In this document: positions 59,555 to 64,000 of the stretch, in pieces
How the letters are laid out: every line of letters begins with the position of its first letter
Position numbering within the stretch: the first letter of the stretch is position 1
DNA from: Microbacterium thalassium
GTDB lineage: Bacteria > Actinomycetota > Actinomycetes > Actinomycetales > Microbacteriaceae
NCBI RefSeq assembly: GCF_014208045.1
Contig: NZ_JACHML010000001.1
Span: 2,914,001-2,978,000 of the forward strand
Direction of reading: 5' to 3'
DNA: 64,000 bases
Position numbers and translations under genes: made by a program
The notes under the pieces: generated by a model
Seen by the model: the letters and a program-made list of their open reading frames with translations, nothing else
What the model was told of the DNA's origin: nothing
Database searches by the model: none

Positions 59555-60055
59555 GTGGAACAGCAGGCGGACGAAGTCGACCGGATCGTGCGGGCGTGGG
59601 TCGCGCAGCGCCCCGACCTGGACTTCTCGCCGCTCGAGGTGCTCTCGCGCGTCGACCGCCTGTCGCGGCACCTCGATCGGGCGCGGCGCGACGCGTTCCG
59701 CCGCAGCGAGCTCGAGCCGTGGGAGTGGGACGTGCTGTCGGCGCTGCGGCGCGCCGGGGAGCCGTTCCAGCTGAGCCCCAAGCAGCTGCTGCAGCAGACG
59801 CTCGTCTCGTCGGGCACGATGACCAACCGCATCGACCGGCTCGTCGGACGGCGGCTGGTGCGCCGCGAAGCCGACCCCGCGGACGGCCGGAGCGTCCTGG
59901 TGACGCTCACCGAGGAGGGGCGCACGCGCGTCGACGCCGCCATCACCCGGCTCGTCGACGCCGAGGCCGTGCTGCTCGAGGGCCTCTCGCGCGGCGACCG
60001 CGAACGGATCGCGGGGCTGCTGCGCAAGCTCAGCCTGAGCTTCGACGCGCTCTAG
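59555..60055 (+). CDS. MarR-family transcriptional regulator
   Basis: A 166-aa winged-helix repressor. The DNA-binding part includes LSPKQLLQQTLVSSGTMTNRIDRLVGRRLV and the wing READPADGRSVLVTLTEEG. Helical ends form the dimer interface. The ligand is unknown. The GTG start is 6 nt after GATAAT, with no ribosome-binding site. It converges on the ABC-F gene with only 12 bp between stops. In MarR families the target is often a neighbour, but the nearest candidate is transcribed towards it. Confidence 0.93.
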   Translation: MEQQADEVDRIVRAWVAQRPDLDFSPLEVLSRVDRLSRHLDRARRDAFRRSELEPWEWDVLSALRRAGEPFQLSPKQLLQQTLVSSGTMTNRIDRLVGRRLVRREADPADGRSVLVTLTEEGRTRVDAAITRLVDAEAVLLEGLSRGDRERIAGLLRKLSLSFDAL

Positions 60056-60067
60056 GCCCGGTGCCGC

Positions 60068-61867
60068 TCAGCCCATCCGCTCGGTGAGCTCGAACCACGC
60101 CTCTTCGATCCCGTCGCGTTCGGCCTCGAGTCCGGTGATGCGGGTCATCTCGGCGCCGAGGCCGACGTAGTCCGACTGGTCGTGGTCGGCCAGCGCCGTG
60201 CGCGCGGCGTCGATCTGACCCTGCAGCTTCTCGAGCCGGCGCTCGAGCGCCGCGAGCTCCTTCTGCGCCGCCCGCAGCTCCGCACCGCCGAGTCCCGGCT
60301 CCGCCGCCGCCGGCGCCGAAGCAGATGCCGGCGTCTGCGCCGCCTCCTGCTCCTCGCGGGCGCGCAGACGCAGGTACTCGTCGATGCCGCCGGGAAGATG
60401 ACGCAGATGACCGCCGAGGATCGCGTACTGCTGATCGGTCACGCGCTCCAGGAAGTAGCGGTCGTGTGAGACGACCAGGAGCGTTCCCGGCCACGAGTCG
60501 AGCAGATCCTCGATCGCCGCGAGCATGTCGGTGTCGAGGTCGTTGGTCGGCTCGTCGAGGATGAGGACGTTCGGCTGTTCGAGGAGGATCAGCAGCAGCT
60601 GCAGGCGGCGCTTCTGCCCGCCCGACAGGTCCTTCACGGGTGTCGACAGCTGGGCGCTGGAGAAGCCCATGCGCTCCAGGAGCTGACCCGGCGTCAGCTC
60701 CTGCGCCTTCGAGCCGCTCCCGAACGTGTACGTCGTGCGCAGGCGCCCGATGACGATGCGCACCGGATCGTCGAGGTGCTCCTCGAGCTCGTCGAGCCGC
60801 TGCGTGAGCGAGGCCACCTTGACGGTCTTGCCGCGCTTGACGCGACCCGACGTCGGCTCGAGCGCTCCCGATATCAGCCCCAGCAGCGTCGACTTGCCCG
60901 CGCCGTTGACGCCGAGCAGTCCCGTGCGCTCCCCCGGGGCGATGCGCCATTCGACGTCCCGCAGCACCTCGCGGTCGCCGTAGGCCACCGACGCGTCGAG
61001 GAGGTCGACGACGTCCTTGCCCAGGCGCGAGACGGCGAGCGACTGCAGGGCGACCTTGTCGCGGATCTCGGGGACGTCCGAGATGAGGACGTTGGCCGCG
61101 TCGATGCGGAACTTGGGCTTGGACGTGCGCGCGGGAGCGCCGCGCCGCAGCCACGCGAGCTCCTTGCGGGCGAGGTTCTGCCGACGGGCCTCGATCGCCG
61201 CCGCCTGGCGGTCGCGCTCGACGCGCTGCAGGATGTAGGCCGCGTACCCGCCCTCGAACGGCTCGACGATGCGATCGTGCACCTCCCACGTCGCGGTGCA
61301 CACCTCGTCGAGGAACCAGCGGTCGTGGGTCACGACCAGCAGTCCCCCGGCGTTCGCCGCCCACCGGCGCTTGAGGTGAGACGCGAGCCACGCGATCGCC
61401 TCGACGTCGAGGTGGTTGGTCGGCTCGTCGAGGAACAGCACGTCGTGGTCGGCGCTCAGCAGCGCCGCGAGCGCAACGCGCCTGCGCTGGCCGCCGGACA
61501 GGTCGCCCACCGGGGCGTCCCAGCCGATCCCGCCGAGGAGTCCGGCGATGACGTCGCGCGTGCGCGGGTCGCCGGCCCACTCGTGCTCGGGACGGCCGCC
61601 GACGACGATCTCCGAGACCGTGCGGTCCTTCCCCAGCACATCGGCCTGGTCCAGCACGCCGACGCGCACTCCGCCGCGGACCGTCACGCGGCCCGAATCG
61701 GGGGCGAGGCGACCGGCGAGCATGGCGAGCAGGCTCGACTTGCCGTCGCCGTTGCGGCCGACGATGCCGATCCGGTCGCCCTCGTCGACACCGAGCGAGA
61801 CGCTGTCGAAGACGATCCTGGTCGGGAATTCCAGGTGCAGGGCCTCGGCCCCGAGAAGATGTGCCAT
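60068..61867 (-). CDS. ABC-F family ATPase (duplicated ABC domains)
   Basis: A 599-aa soluble protein with two ABC cassettes and no membrane part. First cassette: IVGRNGDGKSS, LSGGQRRRVAL, VLFLDEPTNHLD. Second: LLGVNGAGKST, LSGGQKRRLQL, VLILDEPTNDLD. A linker rich in Arg/Lys (about 230-300) connects them, and a C-terminal coiled coil (RAAQKELAALERRLEKLQGQI) closes the protein, as in Uup-like ABC-F factors that act on the ribosome or on branched DNA. Antibiotic resistance cannot be inferred. The ATG lies 7 nt after TAGCCT. Confidence 0.93.
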   Translation of the reverse strand: MAHLLGAEALHLEFPTRIVFDSVSLGVDEGDRIGIVGRNGDGKSSLLAMLAGRLAPDSGRVTVRGGVRVGVLDQADVLGKDRTVSEIVVGGRPEHEWAGDPRTRDVIAGLLGGIGWDAPVGDLSGGQRRRVALAALLSADHDVLFLDEPTNHLDVEAIAWLASHLKRRWAANAGGLLVVTHDRWFLDEVCTATWEVHDRIVEPFEGGYAAYILQRVERDRQAAAIEARRQNLARKELAWLRRGAPARTSKPKFRIDAANVLISDVPEIRDKVALQSLAVSRLGKDVVDLLDASVAYGDREVLRDVEWRIAPGERTGLLGVNGAGKSTLLGLISGALEPTSGRVKRGKTVKVASLTQRLDELEEHLDDPVRIVIGRLRTTYTFGSGSKAQELTPGQLLERMGFSSAQLSTPVKDLSGGQKRRLQLLLILLEQPNVLILDEPTNDLDTDMLAAIEDLLDSWPGTLLVVSHDRYFLERVTDQQYAILGGHLRHLPGGIDEYLRLRAREEQEAAQTPASASAPAAAEPGLGGAELRAAQKELAALERRLEKLQGQIDAARTALADHDQSDYVGLGAEMTRITGLEAERDGIEEAWFELTERMG

Positions 61868-61874
61868 CGCTTCC

Positions 61875-61880
61875 AGGCTA
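61875..61880 (-). promoter_or_regulatory. -10 element, leaderless start
   Basis: TAGCCT on the minus strand, 7 nt before the ABC-F ATG. Confidence 0.55.
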
Positions 61881-61923
61881 GGCGAGGGGATGGCCGGATC
61901 GCGCGTCGGGCCGGTGCGGAGAC

Positions 61924-61953
61924 TTGACGACGATATACCCCCGGGGGTATCCT
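61924..61953 (+). promoter_or_regulatory. Promoter of the persulfide-reductase operon
   Basis: A -35 element TTGACG (61924-61929), an 18-bp spacer and a -10 element TATCCT (61948-61953). The first operator palindrome fills the spacer and runs into the -10. Confidence 0.65.
61935..61950. promoter_or_regulatory. CsoR/CstR-type operator 1
   Basis: The perfect 16-bp palindrome ATACCCCCGGGGGTAT. The TACCCC...GGGGTA pattern is that of CsoR/CstR-family operators, and the cognate repressor gene is second in the operon. Confidence 0.8.
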
Positions 61954-61965
61954 GGTACATACCAG
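61952..61965. promoter_or_regulatory. Palindrome between the two operators
   Basis: CTGGTA-CA-TACCAG, a 6-bp perfect inverted repeat overlapping the probable transcription start. Confidence 0.45.
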
Positions 61966-61969
61966 CCCG

Positions 61970-61983
61970 TACCCCGGAGGGTA
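61970..61983. promoter_or_regulatory. CsoR/CstR-type operator 2
   Basis: TACCC-CGGA-GGGTA, centred 34 bp downstream of operator 1 and inside the leader. Confidence 0.6.
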
Positions 61984-62020
61984 TCAGGCCCACCCCCGGA
62001 AGGGCATCAGGAAGGACAGG

Positions 62021-63706
62021 ATGCGCATCATCATCGTTGGCGGCGTCGCCGCCGGAATGAGTGCCGCCGCCCGCGCGCGACGGCACGACGAGACGGCCGA
62101 GATCATCGTGCTCGAGCGCGGCTCGGAAGTCTCCTTCGCCAACTGCGGTCTTCCGTACCATGTCAGCGGCGAGATCGCGGACGCCTCCTCCCTCCTGGTC
62201 CAGACCCCCGAGTCGCTGCGCGCGGCTCTGAACCTCGACGTGCGCATCCATCACGAGGTCACCGCGATCGACACCGCCGCCCGCACGGTGAGCGTCACCT
62301 CCCCCGCCGGCGCGGAGGAGCTCTCGTACGACGCCCTCGTGCTCGCCCCCGGCGCCTCGGCCCTCGTGCCGCCGCTGCCGGGCATCGACTCGCCGCGGGT
62401 GCGGACCCTGCGCACCGTCGGCGACGCCGTCGCCCTGCGCGAGCGCGTCACCTCGGGCGCCGCGCGGGCCGTCGTGCTCGGCGCGGGCTTCATCGGACTC
62501 GAGGCCGCCGAGGCGCTGCGCCACGCCGGCCTGTCGGTCGACGTGGTCGAGCTCGCCCCGCACGTGCTCCCCCCGCTCGAGCAGGAGCTGGCGACCCTCG
62601 TCACCGAGGAGCTGCAGGCCCTCGGCATCCGCGTCATCGACGGCATCGGCGCAGCATCCGTGGAGCACGCCGACGACGCCGACACCGTCGTCCTCACCGA
62701 CGGCACGCGCCTCGCGGCGGACATCATCGTGATGTCGGTCGGCGTGCGCCCCGACACCGCCTTCATCGCCGCCGCGGGCATCGACACGGTGCGCGGCGCG
62801 ATCGTCGTCGACGACCGCGGCCGCACCTCGGCCGACGGCGTGTGGGCGGCCGGCGACGCCACCGCTTCGGTCGACGCGATCACGGGCGCCGTGCGCCCCG
62901 TCGCCCTCGCCGGCCCCGCCAACCGCGCCGGGCGCCTCATCGCCGACGACATCTTCGGCATGGAGGCGAGCCGCCGCATCACGCAGCCCCTGGGCACGGC
63001 GATCGTGCGCGTGGGCGACCTCACCGCCGCCATGACCGGCGCCAACCGCATGGCGCTCGACGCCGCGGGAATCGCCTACCGGACGCTCCACCTGCACCCG
63101 AACCAGCACGCGGGCTACTTCCCCGGCGCGTCGGCCATCCACCTCATCGTCCACATCGCGGCGGGCGACGGCCGGCTACTCGGCGCGCAGGCCGTCGGCA
63201 CCGAGGGCGTCGACAAGCGCATCGACGTCATCGCCACCGCGATCCGCGCAGGCTTCGCCGCGACCGACCTCATCGACCTGGACCTGGCCTACTCGCCGCC
63301 CTACGGCAACGCCAAGGACGCGGTGAACCTGGTCGGCATGGTCGCCGAGAACGTCCTCAACGGCCGCCTGTCGCTGTGGTACGCCGCCGAGGCCGAGACG
63401 ATCGGCGAGAGCGCCCTCATCCTCGACGTGCGCACGCCCGCCGAGTTCGCGACGGGCCATCTCCCCGGCGCCCTGAACATCGCCCACACCGAGCTGCGCG
63501 ACCGCATCGACGAAGTGCACCAGGCAGCAGCCGGCCGCCCCGTCCGCGTCCTGTGCGCCGCCGGCGTGCGCGCGAACATCGCGCACCGCATCCTCGTCGG
63601 GAACGGCTTCGACTCCGCGTCGCTGTCGGGCGGCATCCAGACCCTGCGGCACTGGTTCGGTGCCGACATCGAGCGCGTGCTGACCAGCGAAGGAGCCTAC
63701 GCATGA
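62021..63706 (+). CDS. CoA-disulfide/persulfide reductase with C-terminal rhodanese domain
   Basis: A 561-aa flavoprotein. FAD motif IIIVGGVAAGMSAAAR, redox-active Cys42 in SFANCGLPY, NAD(P)H motif AVVLGAGFIGLEAAE, second FAD motif GVWAAGDA, dimerisation domain with HPNQHAGYFPGA, then a rhodanese domain (about 460-555) with LDVRTPAEFATGHLPGA and active Cys512 in LCAAGVRAN. Fusions of this kind reduce CoA disulfides, CoA persulfides or polysulfides using NAD(P)H. GGAAGGACAGG precedes the ATG. Control by the CsoR/CstR-like repressor encoded next is strongly suggested by the operators upstream. Confidence 0.93.
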   Translation: MRIIIVGGVAAGMSAAARARRHDETAEIIVLERGSEVSFANCGLPYHVSGEIADASSLLVQTPESLRAALNLDVRIHHEVTAIDTAARTVSVTSPAGAEELSYDALVLAPGASALVPPLPGIDSPRVRTLRTVGDAVALRERVTSGAARAVVLGAGFIGLEAAEALRHAGLSVDVVELAPHVLPPLEQELATLVTEELQALGIRVIDGIGAASVEHADDADTVVLTDGTRLAADIIVMSVGVRPDTAFIAAAGIDTVRGAIVVDDRGRTSADGVWAAGDATASVDAITGAVRPVALAGPANRAGRLIADDIFGMEASRRITQPLGTAIVRVGDLTAAMTGANRMALDAAGIAYRTLHLHPNQHAGYFPGASAIHLIVHIAAGDGRLLGAQAVGTEGVDKRIDVIATAIRAGFAATDLIDLDLAYSPPYGNAKDAVNLVGMVAENVLNGRLSLWYAAEAETIGESALILDVRTPAEFATGHLPGALNIAHTELRDRIDEVHQAAAGRPVRVLCAAGVRANIAHRILVGNGFDSASLSGGIQTLRHWFGADIERVLTSEGAYA

Positions 63707-63996
63707 TGATGAACACCGGGACACCCGAAGAGCAGGCCGCGGCGACGAAGAAGATCGTCAACCGCCTGCGCCGCGCGCAGGGCCAGCTGGCCAGCGTGAT
63801 CACCGCCGTCGAGAACGGCGGATCGTGCCGCGACGTCGTCACGCAGCTCGCCGCGGTCACCAGCGCCCTGGACCGCGCCGGCTTCGCCATCATCTCCACC
63901 GCCATGCGCGACTGCGTCGTCGACCCCGAGGGGACGAAGGCGGCGGACGGCCTGACCCAGGAGGAGCTCGAGAAGCTCTTCCTCTCGCTCGCCTGA
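63703..63996 (+). CDS. CsoR/CstR-family metal- or persulfide-sensing repressor
   Basis: A 97-aa all-helical repressor (DUF156). KKIVNRLRRAQGQLASVITAVENGGSCRDVVTQLAAV is the characteristic helix pair, with Cys42. The second Cys is Cys71 (MRDCVV). The His that CsoR uses for copper, four residues before the second Cys, is replaced by Ala67. Two Cys without His is the persulfide-sensing CstR pattern, which fits its sulfur-enzyme partner. ATG 63703 overlaps the reductase stop (ATGA); AAGGAG is 8 nt upstream. The stop lies 4 nt before the window end, so more operon genes may follow. Confidence 0.92.
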   Translation: MMMNTGTPEEQAAATKKIVNRLRRAQGQLASVITAVENGGSCRDVVTQLAAVTSALDRAGFAIISTAMRDCVVDPEGTKAADGLTQEELEKLFLSLA

Positions 63997-64000
63997 GCAC

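Noticed and set aside
60068..61867. Antibiotic-resistance ABC-F protein
   Set aside because: The C-terminal coiled coil and motifs fit Uup-like housekeeping ABC-F proteins; resistance cannot be supported from sequence alone.

Overview
The window is ordinary-looking chromosome from a high-GC Gram-positive bacterium. The strong G+C codon bias, frequent GTG starts, many 4-nt gene overlaps, and conserved gene blocks point to Actinomycetota. The blocks are eno-ftsB-DUF501, uppS/hemolysin III/DUF4307/greA, lemA-M48 protease, rplY-pth with mfd close by across an unrelated gene, and prs-glmU-tRNA-Gln. Microbacteriaceae, probably a Microbacterium-like genus, fits best. No insertion sequence, prophage, CRISPR array or plasmid function was seen. 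The least conserved genes are an HNH/DUF222 (13E12-type) endonuclease and a glycosyltransferase near 36-38.7 kb.

Layout. 1-2.2 kb: end of a two-component system and a membrane protein of unknown function. 2.3-8.1 kb: PIN-PhoH ATPase, class V aminotransferase, cis-prenyltransferase, hemolysin III-type membrane protein, two small membrane proteins, GreA. 8.2-18.1 kb: IlvA, AI-2E-type permease, two HTH_42 (YcaQ-type) proteins on either side of a secreted protein, M48 protease and LemA, then an FAD-linked sugar-lactone oxidase with a D-amino-acid aldolase-like enzyme. 18.2-25 kb: an atypical tRNA with a UAA anticodon, type II NADH dehydrogenase, mycosin-like subtilase, DUF501, FtsB, enolase, and a GntR regulator with its membrane partner. 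25-36 kb: thioesterase-like protein, SGNH hydrolase, permease, HisS-MazG-NhaA, PEP carboxylase, YitT, a gamma-carbonic-anhydrase-like protein, alcohol dehydrogenase. 36-46 kb: HNH protein, glycosyltransferase, Mfd, a membrane protein, Pth, L25, a 40-aa protein missed by size cut-offs, and 6-phosphogluconate dehydrogenase. 46-54 kb: an FtsX-type ABC exporter facing a two-component system, then a flavin electron-transfer operon (FMN-binding lipoprotein, ApbE, RnfD-like/FNR fusion). 54-64 kb: P-type ATPase, Prs, GlmU, tRNA-Gln, MarR regulator, ABC-F ATPase, and a persulfide/CoA-disulfide reductase-rhodanese gene with a CsoR/CstR-type repressor behind a palindromic operator.

The most interesting signals are: (i) the flavinylation/electron-transfer operon at 51.1-54.1 kb, with a non-canonical flavin attachment site and an ApbE that has no visible export signal; (ii) tRNA-Gln(UUG) ending one base before the glmU start codon; (iii) a 74-nt tRNA with a UAA anticodon but no long variable arm, plus a single TTA codon spotted in the window; (iv) at least 15 start codons placed 6-8 nt after a TANNNT-type -10 element, implying widespread leaderless transcription, including a back-to-back pair at mfd; (v) helically phased CATAGG repeats before a response-regulator gene; and (vi) nested palindromes controlling the persulfide genes. 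All function calls rest on reading motifs by eye; no database search was run.
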